DNA of 64,000 nt from Whitmania pigra. Taxonomy: Eukaryota; Annelida; Clitellata; Hirudinida; Haemopidae. This document shows positions 13,548 to 24,506 of this stretch, piece after piece (the stretch's first letter is position 1; each line of letters begins with the position of its first letter). The stretch is from assembly GCA_021613335.1 (NCBI GenBank), contig JAJTWR010000380.1:311001-375000 (forward strand), written 5' to 3'. Below the pieces are notes generated by a model that saw only the letters and a list, made by a program, of their open reading frames with translations, was not told where the DNA came from and made no database searches. The position numbers and the translations under genes are program-made.

Positions 13548-15251
13548 CAGGAAGATGACGTGGCGATAATTTAAAAGCAAAGTGGATGTTAAAGATATTT
13601 ATTTTCCTCGGACATCATTCCGAAAAGAGCATATCAGAGATGAGTCGCCATTTTGACGGAGGGGGTAAAGGTGTTACCCACAGGGAAGACATCTGGTGCG
13701 GGAAAAATTATGAATTTGTACTCTGCCAACAAATGCATGAAGATAAGTAGTTCGATTTATCTCGTGAATATAAATGTTTGTATTACAATTATTGTTTATT
13801 ATTGCTAATATTGCACATAATGTAGTAAGTGTTCATATTAATTATTATATTATTTTTCTATAAAGACAGTATTATTATTATTACTATCATTAATATTAGG
13901 TATAATAATATTACCAAATATCGAAATACGAAAGAAATCATAATCACCATCAATCAGAACAAGCAGATGGCCGATCGTCAAAATGTACTGGGAAGGAGTT
14001 AATGGAAAGATGTACATCTCTGGAAGTAAACTCATTCCATGTAATGATGGATGGAAGGATCAAGAAATGACTAATGAAGAGGAGGAAAAAGATGCTATCA
14101 GAGCTTGCTTTTTAGAGGACAAGATTGAATCGGCCCGAAAATGATTTATTTATTTTTTGCTTCTCTGGGTTTTTAATTCAATTTTTTTTTATTTAAATTT
14201 TTCCATGCCTTCATCTCCGCCAGGGTCAAGCGGAAATGCTTTTTTGCCAGGCGCTATTTTCGATAAAATAAACTTTATATTCTGGAAAATGTGCGAATAT
14301 TTATGCGCCTAAAGATGTCGGGAGCAAAATTTGCATTTTTTATTTTTATCTCCTTTTTGTTTTATGACGACAAAACCCGATACGATATAACGATGAATTC
14401 CATTGGTCGACCTCTTTTTCGCCCCGACTTCTTATTGGCTGACCTTTAATCTGACCTTATCTCTGCCTCCCTCTGGCTAATGAAAGCAAATAAAGTAGAA
14501 AACACGACGTTTCTCTGTCCAATGAAATGAAAGAACCAACTAGCGGAAGTTCGATTCGCTGGAATGGTGCAGACGATATTGGGGAGAGAGCGGAATGTTT
14601 TTGGAAAAGGTTTGTACGATTTTTAATCTTTTGTGTTCATTTATAGTTGCGTCAGTATTGACATCATTTGAGTACATAAAATTTCATTATTTTTTGTTAA
14701 GTTAAAGATGTAGAAATAAAACAATTCCACACGAATAATTTAAAATTTATTACCTTACTATTTTGCGCATGGAGAGAGATTCACTAGAAATTAGGTAGGA
14801 ATTTGTAAACAAATGAATTATGTGATAACATGCGATGGTAACAATGGTGAAGATGATTGTGATTGACCACCACGATGAGGATAACAGTGGGTCATCCGGT
14901 TGATTTAACAAGTGAAACTTAATATTTTCAAGAAATGAATTTATAATTGCATCCCGTCACAACATGTTTGTTCATATTCACAGCCCCCTTCCCTCCCATA
15001 ATTGGTGGACCACCAAGCACCACCCTAAGACCTCAAAAAGACATCCTTCATCGTAGTCCTCATCTTTCTTTCCACATCGACGGAGATGGAGAGATCGCGA
15101 GGTTCAAGAAAAGAATGGGAAGTTATTAAAGAAAATAATCAATAGCAATTTTATGCTGTTGCCCCTACATTCTGACATCTATCGAGTGGACAAACATCTA
15201 AGGATGTCATTTCGCTTTCTCCATTCTCGCCAAAGGGTGTCGCTGAGAAAA

Positions 15252-15259
15252 TGACGTCA
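15252..15259 (+). promoter_or_regulatory. CRE palindrome
   Basis: A perfect TGACGTCA lies in a CpG-bearing patch (CGCCGGGCGCC follows immediately). This is the third of four perfect CRE palindromes in the window (6391, 13540, 15252, 46950). Confidence 0.35.
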
Positions 15260-16356
15260 CGCCGGGCGCCATCTTTAAAATGGCATCACCGATCATGTCA
15301 GGCGCGGTACACAGATTTGGTAGTCGAAGTTGTCAGTCATTACTTTTGAAATTGCATGTTCCTGTTATTGTACATTACTTGCAATAATTCTAACTACTTA
15401 CTCTGACGACAAAAGTCTCTTATGCGCGAGTCCAAAACCTGAATTGGCCTGTGTTCATTTTTTCTCTCGTTGCGTCACTCTTTTATTTTCTTGACCTTTC
15501 ACTCCTCCAATACTTCATTCTTTTATTCTGATTCGATTCCGACCCGCGATCGACAAAATCGATGGCTGCCGTGGTCAGCATCGGACACTAAAAGTCCAAG
15601 AAGCAATGATACATTGCCCCACTAAGAATAACGACATGCAGACTTAAAGACAATCAACAAGTTAAATGCAAGCTTTACAACAATTGTTTAACGTCATCTA
15701 ATTTTTCTGTTTATAAACATTACTAAGCCTTAGCTTGAATTTAAGAGTTTATTTTCTACATCCGTCTCCAGTTGATAGCTATTCTAAACGAAATGATTTA
15801 TAAGCTCAGACTAACGTCATTTCATTTTTAATGCTAACCAGTGTTATTGATATCATTAATCGTTTAAATTGGCTTTTATCATTAATTTAATTATTTAATT
15901 ATTAATTATCTCCAATTTTCTTTTTAAATTTTTGTTAACAAAATGCAAAATGCAAAAAGTTATATGCTAGGACTACCACTGCATGCTCCAGCCGATTCAC
16001 AATATCAGTCTCATCTTCCATCTTGCGAATGAAATAAAGTCGAGGTTCTGCTGTCCTGAAATGTCTTGAATAGACTACAAACTGTCTAAATTGATTAATT
16101 AATGTATAACTTTTTGGTTACATGCACTTATAACTTATGATCAATTGTGGATTATTTGTACGTTTTACTGCCTTCTACATTTAATTGTATGAGTGAAAAT
16201 TAAAAATGTTTTACCATCAACTCAAATAATGATTTGTTTTTATATATAAACTGTTTCCTTTAAACAAAAGCTCGGGTTTTGAGTCGTGAGGTTAACAATC
16301 AGAGTTAAAATAAAATTTGCATCTGTCCATCTTTCTTTAATTCATCCTAGGAAACA

Positions 16357-16543
16357 GGTGACCCGTCAAAATAGCCTAGCGACAAAATAGCCCGTCAAAA
16401 CATCCCCGTCAATGTATCTTTATAAAAAAAAATATTTATATGAATGAAGACATTAACCGATAACTTAATTCAATGTTGATTAAATGAAATGAATTTTATG
16501 TTTTGATGGTGCTGTTTCGACGGGGCTATTTTGACGGGGTGCC
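16357..16543. mobile_element. Short inverted-repeat element (MITE-like), copy 1
   Basis: The left end GGTGACCCGTCAAAATAGCC and the right end GGCTATTTTGACGGGGTGCC are imperfect reverse complements, bounding 187 bp without coding potential. The left end carries repeated sub-units of the type GACAAAATAGCC. A second, partial copy lies at 20826. This is the structure of a non-autonomous DNA transposon; I see no clear target-site duplication and cannot name the superfamily. Confidence 0.65.
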
Positions 16544-16750
16544 AATTTTTAAAGCAGTCGAAATTGCATTTAACTTGCAGGAGGATAAGGACATGTTGTC
16601 AACGTCCAGGTAATTTAAGGAATGTGACGTCGTGGTCGGTTCATTTGCATACCAAAAAGTGATTTATGAGAAGCGAAAGTCATCGATGCAAATCTTGTTA
16701 TAAAATTCAAAGGGCGATAAACATTACTGCGTAATATATTCCGACAGAAT

Positions 16751-17170
16751 AAATAACCCGCGGTCCGCAAATTAGCCAATTTATCTCGTGTTGCTTTTCT
16801 GAAGTGCGTCCGATTTCTTGTGTTTTGGAACTGCCACCTTATTTTTGAACTTCTGGACAAATTCTTAATATTATGACTTTGGTAATACTTGGCTTAAAAA
16901 AAATTTTTGTCGTTGGAACAGGCAGCCCATCAGCGGGAGTATATCCCTTCGGGTTGACCTTTTTTACAAAATGTCTATCTATATAATTAAGCTGGTTATT
17001 TTTTTGTAACTGTATGGTTGTGTTTGAATACCTTTTGTTTAATAAAAACAAATTTAAAAAAATTAAAAAAAACTAATAAGTTTATTAAAGCAAGTATTCA
17101 GTTAACGGAACTGAATAATGGAAGTTAAGTGTTTAAGGATTTGAGTTACTTGAGAACGCAAATGGATATT
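16751..17170. repeat. Left inverted repeat of a candidate DNA transposon
   Basis: Two blocks here are repeated in inverted order at 19318-19444: an outer block near 16751-16773 (ATAACCCGCGGTCCGCAAAT) and an inner block near 17070-17170. The inner block contains CAGTTAACGGAACTGAATAA and, further in, AAATGGATATTTGAGCT. About 300 bp separates the outer and inner blocks on this side but almost nothing on the right, so this arm looks interrupted by an insertion. Confidence 0.55.
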
Positions 17171-17639
17171 TGAGCTTCCGAGTTATCTGATCCCTCGCTC
17201 CCTGGCGGTGCGAGCTGGGTTGGGAACGCGACACGTAATGATTGTATCTTTCACTGCTGTTCGCAACCCTCAACCAACTCGCACGCCGTGTACTGCCTGC
17301 TCTTGATGTAGTTTTTATCTGTCCAAACATCTCAAATCCAACTCCTGTCCTCAAAATCAAATCTTCAGACATCCCTGAAATTCCCCATTGCTCGAGAATG
17401 CCTATTAGTTCCAACTGAACGATATCAAATTGAATAGTTAAATAGTAATTATGATGTTAATGAATTTAGTGTTTTATTAGAATATTAATTATGATGTTAA
17501 TAAATAGTGTAGTTCTTGTAATTTGTTGTGCATTACTAGTTCAAATTGTGTTTTTTTTCAAAAATAAACTAATTTAACTGCAGACTATCGATCAATGTTG
17601 ACCTTTTCCATTCCATACCAACAGGAGCATCTAATCATT

Positions 17640-18157
17640 GTTTGTTATTGCAGAAAAGCAGCTAGGAAATTTTTGGAAACCCCTTCTGTCTCATTTTCCA
17701 GGGTTTGATCATCTGAAATTTCGCCACCCTGTTGATATTTATCTTCTCCAAAAACATTGAAATTATTATAATTATAGAAATTCTTGCGAGGATAAGAGGA
17801 ACCGCACCAAAGAAAAAGCCTTAACCATTGGGCTACTGACGCTCAATAAGAAATAAAAATTTCTGCATGACATCAATGTCATCACAAGCCTTGCTTTCGA
17901 GATTTAATCGTGAGCCAGTATAATGTAAATTTAGAGTGGACTGCAGCTGCCAGTTGAGCAATTTTTTTATGTTTCGTGCCACCAAATCTTCGTGGTAATC
18001 TAGCTCTCAATCCATTAATCAGTGGTAACGCTAATGTTATTGGATTTGTACTGTCTTCAGATAGAGCATTTAGCTGGTTCGCAATGACTGCCAACGTTGT
18101 GAGTAAATACCCAAAACCCCAAAAACCTTTTTCATTTGTAAAACGTTCAGACTGCAT
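17640..18157 (-). pseudogene. hAT-type transposase fragment
   Basis: An open frame at 18157-17882 contains a segment of the type ALPLINGLRARLPRRFGG followed by a KKIAQLAAAVHSKF-like stretch. It resembles the middle of hAT/BED zinc-finger transposases, where a short helix is followed by the A-A-x-L-x-P-x-F-K motif. A second piece with acidic residues and a KNFLAAF-like tail lies further on near 17640-17740, out of continuity. No BED finger and no C-terminal dimerisation domain are present, so it is a remnant. It sits between the inverted repeats at 17070 and 19410. Confidence 0.5.
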
Positions 18158-18477
18158 ACTATAGGTTAAAAAAAGTATTGGTATCCAGTATCGCTAGCTC
18201 TTAATAATACTCATTTCGATAATGAGTCAAAAGTAACGGCAATAGAATCGCCTCCAAAACAATAGTGCCATATTAACAACCTTGTTGCCTGCCTCTCACT
18301 TCTTAAGGAGCCCGCCCTAATTGAGGAAAACAGAAAGTAATTAATTTATAGTCGTTTATATATAAAATAACTTTGTTCAACAAAACAAAGTTAAAAAATT
18401 AAAAAAATTAATGATCTTCGAAGTTGGGCATATCATTCGTTCCGTCACAAAACTCTTGTAAGATGTTGGTCTATGTC

Positions 18478-18786
18478 TTAATGCTTCTTTGCAGACTTGA
18501 TAAACTCCTGCTTTTCAATCTTGCCACTTTTATCTTTGTCTGCCTCATGAATCATAGCCTGTAATTATTACAGATGTAATTATAAGTGATTTTTATTTAA
18601 GTGCTAAACGAAATTAAAACGTTATTTATTAACCTTGGCTTCAGCATCGAGCTGCTTCTCAGTAAATGCTTTTCCAATTTTTTTATAATGATTTCTGATA
18701 ATTTCCTTCGCCTCCCTGACATCCATCGAACCACTACTGTCCAGATCAACTTTGTCAAAGGCTGCAGAAAGGTTCAAATTTTTCAT
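18478..18786 (-). CDS. Small EF-hand calcium-binding protein, copy 1
   Basis: Two exons, 18786-18634 and 18558-18478, give a 77-aa protein. The donor is GTTAATAA and the acceptor ATTACAG; the intron is 75 bp and the splice falls between codons. Two canonical 12-residue EF loops are visible: DLDSSGSMDVRE (residues about 15-26) and DKDKSGKIEKQE (about 58-69), each with Gly at 6 and Glu at 12. The chosen ATG places 10 residues before the first Phe-Asp, as in the two paralogues at 23.4 and 24.5 kb. Proteins of this size with one EF pair are probably cytosolic calcium buffers or sensors; the partner is unknown. The gene lies between inverted repeats (17070 and 19410) next to hAT debris. Confidence 0.8.
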
Positions 18787-19317
18787 TTTTCTCCGGTTTT
18801 GCTAATCTTCAGGTTAAAAAAGAGGATTAAGAATTAATGGATGTGCATGAAAAATGTTGCATTAAGGCTTGCTTTCCGTGTTGGATTTTGGCATTGCCGG
18901 CCTGCAGGTTTTCAAGGGGGAAACAGTCTGGTTTGTGAGCGTCCACCAACCATGCTGCATCGAATTACTTAATAAACAATTCAAAAGCGATTTTTGTAAT
19001 GAATTGGCTTGTGCCAGCCAAAATAAAAAAAATTCCTCAGAAGGTAAACCAAGAAAACTGATGAGTATTTTTCTCTTCCTAGATTAACCTTATCGTGAAA
19101 AAAATCAAGCAAAGTCTTCTTTGTCTGAAAACAGGACCGCCTACAGACATTTTTGGTTTTTAAGCAGAAAAGCCACGAATCCATAGGCACAGTTGCCAAG
19201 TACCTCTATGCTATTGTTGTAAACATGGCATGTAAGTTAATAAGGATTTATTTTTTATAATTATATTCAATGTCTTTTTCTGGGTAGTCAAGACATTATA
19301 GCACTACGGAACAGGAG

Positions 19318-19444
19318 TCCAGACAGCTAGAGCTCGAATATCCATTCCTTAAACTTTGGTTATTCAGTTCCGTTAACTGGATATTTGCTCTAATAAACTT
19401 AATAAACTTAATAACTTATTAATTTGCGGACCCCCGGGTTATTT
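19318..19444. repeat. Right inverted repeat of a candidate DNA transposon
   Basis: Read on the minus strand, this segment repeats the left blocks in order: ATAACCCGGGGGTCCGCAAA, then ATTAATAAG, then CAGTTAACGGAACTGAATAA, then AATGGATATTCGAGCT. Together with the left repeat it encloses about 2.2-2.7 kb that contains hAT transposase debris and EF-hand gene copy 1. Confidence 0.55.
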
Positions 19445-19576
19445 CACTATGTTAAATCAACGTAGCAATGGAAAAGAAAAATAAAAGTTTTTAAAACCTG
19501 GGCATTTAATCTCTTGCCCATCATTCTTGGCTGTCCTTGTTTGTAGACGAAATCATAATCTTTTTCAAAACAATAG

Positions 19577-19735
19577 AAAAATCACCGATTCGTAGAGGAA
19601 AGTCCACCTTTGTTGCTTGATTCGTCTTCGATTTATAGTTTTACAAACCGTAAATTACCAATCCGAGAAAGCCTTCGTCACTTCAATGACATCACTTCCT
19701 AAACAAAGATCCTTATTTCATTTCTTGGTCTTTAC
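19577..19735 (-). promoter_or_regulatory. Upstream block shared by the EF-hand paralogues (copy 1)
   Basis: Two sub-blocks recur upstream of all three EF-hand genes: ATCACCGATTCGTAGAGGAA, and a segment running through CGAGAAAGCCTTCGTCA to CAATGACATCACTTC. The matching segments are at 23847-23996 (copy 2) and, more diverged, 25447-25585 (copy 3). They may simply be duplicated DNA or a retained promoter; sequence alone cannot separate these. Confidence 0.4.
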
Positions 19736-20344
19736 AATAATACCCAAGCGTAAAGCGAAAACATTTAAACAATTTCCATAATGAAAAGGCTATCTAAATG
19801 TGATAATGCGTGTCATCTAAGAAGAGATTTATCTAATAAAAGAATAATTATAATTACGTCAATGTCTTCAGGATTCATTCTTTTTAAGATACACCTTCTC
19901 AATTTTGAATGACTGAATGAATTATTGAAATATCATTACATGAGTGAAATATTATTATCTCTTGCTATATTTCGAACATTCGGAATGACATGACAATTAT
20001 TTATAGCGATAAAGAAGACCGAGATCTGTGTTGTAATTCTTTTCATTCTTTTCAATTTTAAATTCTTTTATCCATATTCACTTAGGTTGATCTTATATTG
20101 TTTTTCCTTCTTTTATTATTGAAACACAAAAAAAAATAACAATACAAGTTAGAACCGATAGGAAAAAAAAAGGAATGTCATAAGGGAAAAAATCCCGTTA
20201 ACAGACGTCCTATTGCCATTGACGAATAATGTTGCGCTTCAATGTCCCAATAATGTAAGAAATACTAAGTAATATCGAGTAATATACATGATTATTTTGA
20301 GTTAATAATAAAGTGTTTTAATGCCTTCTTAAAAGCGTAAAGGT

Positions 20345-20623
20345 TTAAAAGGTTGGTGATATTACGTGGAACTTTGGTCCCATGCAAACAATACTACGAG
20401 AACCAGTGACAGATTTAGCAAAAGCTGATCTATAATTGTTTGACGATCGAACAGAGTATGTATGTAAAGAGGATATTTTTGAAAACAAACCATCGAAAAT
20501 ACGAGGCAATATGTGGTGATCTACTTTGTACATGAGAATGGCCAAATGGAAATTATTTATTTGATGAATTTTAAGTATGTTTAAATTTACAAATGCATGA
20601 TCGGTATGAGAATTATATGGCAA
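20345..20623 (-). pseudogene. LINE reverse-transcriptase C-terminal fragment
   Basis: The 92-codon frame reads LNILKIHQINNFHLAILMYK and later SVRSSNNYRSAF and GPKFHVISPTF. This matches the common tail of Jockey/CR1/RTE-type reverse transcriptases, where a LNILNI-x-Q-x-x-F-x-x-x-x-F-M-Y motif precedes a Tyr/Asn-rich stretch and a GPK-x-W-N-x-L-P motif. No catalytic core is found upstream, so it is a short remnant. Confidence 0.6.
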
Positions 20624-20825
20624 ACAAAGAGCCTTTGTTTTGTTTTGTTTTTTATTTATTTATCTGCCGTACCCGCATGGATGGTTTCCTTATGAAGTTT
20701 ATTCTATATGGAATAAAATGTTACATTCGTCTTGGTTTCTCTTTGCATTTCTTTCAACATTCCCACCTCCTTACTCAATATGTGGGTTCCAAACTTGTAA
20801 GAAACACTGTAGGCGTGGTCTAACC

Positions 20826-20960
20826 GGTGACCCGTCAAAATAGCCCAGGACAAAATAGCTCAGAACAAAACAGCCCCGTCGATGTATTTAAAAAAAAAAT
20901 TTCGTGGGTTGAATACATTAACCGATAACTGATTCCAAATTTAATTCGAAGTTAGTGGTT
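20826..20960. mobile_element. Short inverted-repeat element, partial copy 2
   Basis: This segment begins with the same 20 bases as the element at 16357 (GGTGACCCGTCAAAATAGCC). It then shows the same kind of GACAAAATAGC sub-repeats, then CCCCGTC(A/G)ATGTAT, an A-rich run and ACATTAACCGATAACT, in the same order as copy 1. The right terminal repeat is not found, so it is truncated or interrupted by the foldback element that starts at 21028. Confidence 0.6.
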
Positions 20961-21027
20961 TGAATGCTTTTATGACCGCTTTGAGTTTAATTTGTATCAG
21001 GGAATTTCATCAAGTGGAAGATTTATC

Positions 21028-21800
21028 GTCTAAAATATTATTAGGATTCCGGCCACTTCCTTAGTTTACATGGACTTTTCAAGTTGGTATTTAATATAAG
21101 TTATCGATTGACAAGCAACATGTGAATCTGCACAAAGAGAATTTACCAGACACTCATTAAGTCACGAAGGTTCCTTTGATCGTCTAATTTTTTTTATCCT
21201 CCCCCGAGTTCTCGTTGCAATGCGCACAATGAAGGGTTTGATTTGGAATTGGAATTTAATCTACGTTATCGATTGACATACAATATATTCGAGCCACACA
21301 AAGTGAATCTCCTTATCGGACTCACCTTATCATCACATACTTTATACGGCATCCCGTCAAATTAGACCGGCGACAATACATAAAATTTATCAAACCAGCT
21401 CAATAGAATTTAGTGTAAAATTTGTTAAACTAAAGTAAATGTAAATTAATTACTTCATGAGAGCAATTCTATGTAGATAATCGAAAGGTTCTGTGTTGAA
21501 CAAGAGTATGAATACGTACTTAACCTTCGATAAGCTGTATTAAATTGCAACTTCAAATCAAACTCTTCATTATACCCATTGCAACAAGAACTCGGGAAAG
21601 GATCAAAAGAAATTAAACGATCTGAGGAACCGACGTGACTTGATGAGTGTTTGGTAAATTCTCTAAAATGTCTGATTCTCTTTGTGCAACTTGCTTATGC
21701 TGCTTGTCAATTAATAACTTATATTAAATGCCAACCTGAAAAGTCTATGGATTGGGACAACGGAAACCGTGGGATTAACTGGAATCCTAATATTTTAGAC
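21028..21800. mobile_element. Foldback element with long inverted arms
   Basis: The outer ends are GTCTAAAATATT (21028) and AATATTTTAGAC (ending 21800), exact reverse complements. The left arm to about 21270 and the right arm from about 21525 align in inverted order over roughly 250 bp. Shared segments include CTTTTCAAGTTGGTATTTAA, TGCACAAAGAGAAT, CACTCATTAAGTCACG and CCCGAGTTCTCGTTGCAATG, with about 80-85 percent identity by eye. The 250-bp centre has no coding potential. This is the layout of a foldback/long-TIR non-autonomous DNA transposon. Confidence 0.65.
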
Positions 21801-22828
21801 CAGAGGTCTCCAGACTTTTCAGTCGCTTAACTACCAAACAACAGTTTGAAGGCCGACTAGACACTACATATTCAAACAAAAATGAATCAAATCATAGATG
21901 TTGCTTTTAGTTATTTATTTAATATTATTTTATTCAGTTATTATTTAATAACACATCGATACACTACACAAGAACACCCGCAGTTACTTGTTACTCCGCC
22001 TTGGAGCTCCGACCTCAGAGGAGTTTCCTCCGTCTTCAAACGTTTCGGCCCTTTGAGTCTCCTTACGTTTTCGGGGGGGCGGGCCGCATCCGGTAATCAG
22101 CCGGATGTTCCTGTGGGTTTTGTCTTTATGGACCCAACTCTTACCTCCGGCTTTGAAAGGCAATTAAATTTTCATTAAAATCTTTCAATTAAATCTAAAT
22201 TATTGCAAAACAAGCATTTTCTGGAATATTTGTTAATTGAACACTGATTGCTCACAAATTAAGTTATGGGTAAAATTGCAATTCGAACAATTCATTTAAT
22301 GCAATGTAGCTTGGCCATCTAACTGTCCCCCCAAACTTACTTCTTTACTCTCTCTCCAAAAAAGAATAATAGAACAGGCACTCGTTGGCCTTGTTATGCC
22401 GGTCACTGCTGCCTGGACTGGAGCGACTGCGAAAGCTCTCAATGGCTTTTTCATGTCGCATGCTGTCTGTTTTTAAACTGCAAACGAATACACAAAGCTC
22501 TCATTGGCCTTGTTATGTCGATCGCCTCAACCCCAGTTTGCCTACAGGTGTCATGAAAGCTCTCAGTGGTTTCTTCATACCATCTTAATATATGAAAACT
22601 GGGCCTTAGAAATTTTCGGGACTCGACCTCTGGAATACGAAACCCGGCTGCCTTAGGATCTGCATCGCCAGTACAAATTAGGAACCGCATCATGAACCCG
22701 TTAAAGTATTCCTGAATGATGTGAATAACGGGCTGAGGCACATGGTGGGCCTCCAATGTTTTCCATTAATGGGAATGGTGAAATTGTCTCCTAGATGCCA
22801 AAATAGCAGACATTTCTGACTTTTGATT
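21801..22828. other. Gap, repeat-derived DNA without a supported gene
   Basis: No exon chain is visible. A G-run and GC-rich patch (about 22070-22110) and two related segments with AGCTCTCA(A/G)TGG near 22435, 22497 and 22558 suggest a short internal tandem duplication. The minus-strand frame at 22451-22756 has no recognisable domain. Confidence 0.35.
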
Positions 22829-23026
22829 TTATGTCCCTAACATCAACAGTGACCTGAGATTATCATCGGACAAGTTTGTTCTCAAATTGTTCTTCATATA
22901 TTTCATTCTTGAAAATGTCTGTTCACACAAATATGTTGTCTCAAAGACTGAAAGGTACCTTGATGCAAACGTTTTGACATTAGGACATTCGACATTATTC
23001 TTTGGACAAAACTGGTAAAAATCCAC
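22829..23026 (-). pseudogene. hAT transposase C-terminal dimerisation-domain fragment
   Basis: The frame contains FASRYLSVFETTYLCEQTFS followed by RMKYMKNNLRTNLSDDNLRS and ends with a stop soon after. This is the typical end of hAT-family and ZBED/GTF2IRD2-like transposases (S-x-x-C-E-x-x-F-S, then K-x-x-x-R-x-x-L-x-x-x-x-L). Only the last 65 codons are recognisable. Confidence 0.65.
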
Positions 23027-23369
23027 TTTTCATCCTTTCAACTTGTCCTTAATAATCTCAACTCAACAATCTCCAGCTGCAGTTCATCTAAAATTTAGAC
23101 GATAAATTATCCACTTACTAAAATTTCCTGATAACAATTAAACTCAAAGCGTACATATAAAAAGTAAATTTGTGATTTGCATTTTGACTCACTTCTCCAG
23201 GGGCCGCCTTAATGGGAGAAACAGAAAGCAATCAATTCGTAGTTGTTCTTATTTAAAATAACTTTGTTCATCAAAGTAAAGTTAAATAATTAAAAAAATT
23301 AAGTAATCTTTGAAGTTATCAGTTGGGCCTGTCATTCGTTCCGTCACAAGATTCTTACGAGATGTTGGT

Positions 23370-23689
23370 CTAAATAAAATGTTTCTTTGCACACTTGATA
23401 AACTCTTGTTTATCAACCTTACCATTCTTGTCTTTGTCCGCTTCAAGAATTAATGACTATAATAATTACAGATTTAATTAAAAATTATTTTTATTTAAGG
23501 ATAGTGTTAAACGAAATTAAAACGTTATTTATTAACCTCGGTTTCATCATCAAGCCGCTTCTCAGTAACTAATTGTCTCATATCTTTATAGATGCTTCTG
23601 AGAGCCTCCTTCACCTCTTTGGCATCAATCCAACCATTCTTGTTGAGATCAAATTCGTCAAAGATTTCAGCAATCTTGGAATCAGTCAT
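23370..23689 (-). CDS. Small EF-hand calcium-binding protein, copy 2
   Basis: Exons 23689-23537 and 23456-23370 give 79 aa. The first exon is 153 bp, exactly as in the other two copies, with the same donor GTTAATAA and an 80-bp intron. The EF loops are DLNKNGWIDAKE and DKDKNGKVDKQE; both keep acidic/Asn ligands at 1, 3 and 5, Gly at 6 and Glu at 12. Both the 3' flank (23190-23369 versus 18295-18477) and the 5' flank resemble copy 1, so the whole locus was duplicated. hAT debris lies directly downstream at 22829-23026. Function is inferred from the EF pair only. Confidence 0.8.
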
Positions 23690-24506
23690 TTTCCACCGGT
23701 TTTGCTTATCTTTAAGTTAACGAGACAATTAGCAATTAACGATTAATAACTGGAAGTCCATGAGAAATGCTGCATCTAGGGGTTTTTAAACCTGAGTATT
23801 TAATCTCTTGTCGGCCCTGTTTGTAGACGAATTTTTTCAAAACAAAAAAAATCACCGATTCGTAGAGGAAAAAGTCCACCTTTGTTGCTTGAGAGAGCTT
23901 TGTTTATGAGACGAAAATTACCAATCCGAGAAAGCCTTCGTCATCTCAATGACATCACTTCTTAAACAAAGATCCTTATTTCATTTCTTGGTCTTAAGAT
24001 ATACCTTCTCATTTTTGAGTGAGTATTGGTATTTGTATTTAGCCGATTTTTTAATTCCTTATGTATCTATCTTATTACTATGTATGTTTCTTACATTTGG
24101 TGAAGCTGCCAGTCGATATACGTAAGTTATCATATGCGGCCCTAGGTACCTCTTGAATTTGACACGCCTGCAGTAAACAATTGGACGTAGTCGTTATCGA
24201 GGATTTTCTTGTTTTTGCGGACAGAAATAATTCGAGGCAGTTTAGATACGTTGGATTCTGGCCGACATTTTCTGATTTTTTTATGCTGGCGATCGAATTA
24301 AACGAATTACAAGCAATATAGGCTCTTGTCTTTCCACGTAAATTAAAGTTTAAAAGAGAAATCCACTTTTTACCGTTTTTATTTAAAATAACTTTACGGC
24401 TGCTCTTATTTTAAAACTGAAGGCAAGACATTAAAAATGTTAAATGATCTTCGGAGCTACCAGTTGAACATATCATTCTTCTTGACGCAAGACTCTTGAT
24501 GTTAGT

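Larger units (their letters stand above)
10241..16356. other. Intergenic or intronic DNA without a supported gene
   Basis: No exon chain could be built in this 6-kb stretch. It alternates between very AT-rich DNA (for example 11460-11760 and 13190-13430) and patches of higher GC and CpG content (12600-13170, 13480-13580, 15220-15320). The GC-richer patches carry the regulatory-type palindromes listed separately, so they are the likeliest promoter or enhancer segments here. Confidence 0.45.

Noticed and set aside
22451..22756. 101-codon minus-strand frame following the hAT C-terminus
   Set aside because: It lies after the natural end of the hAT reading frame and shows no hAT or other motif.
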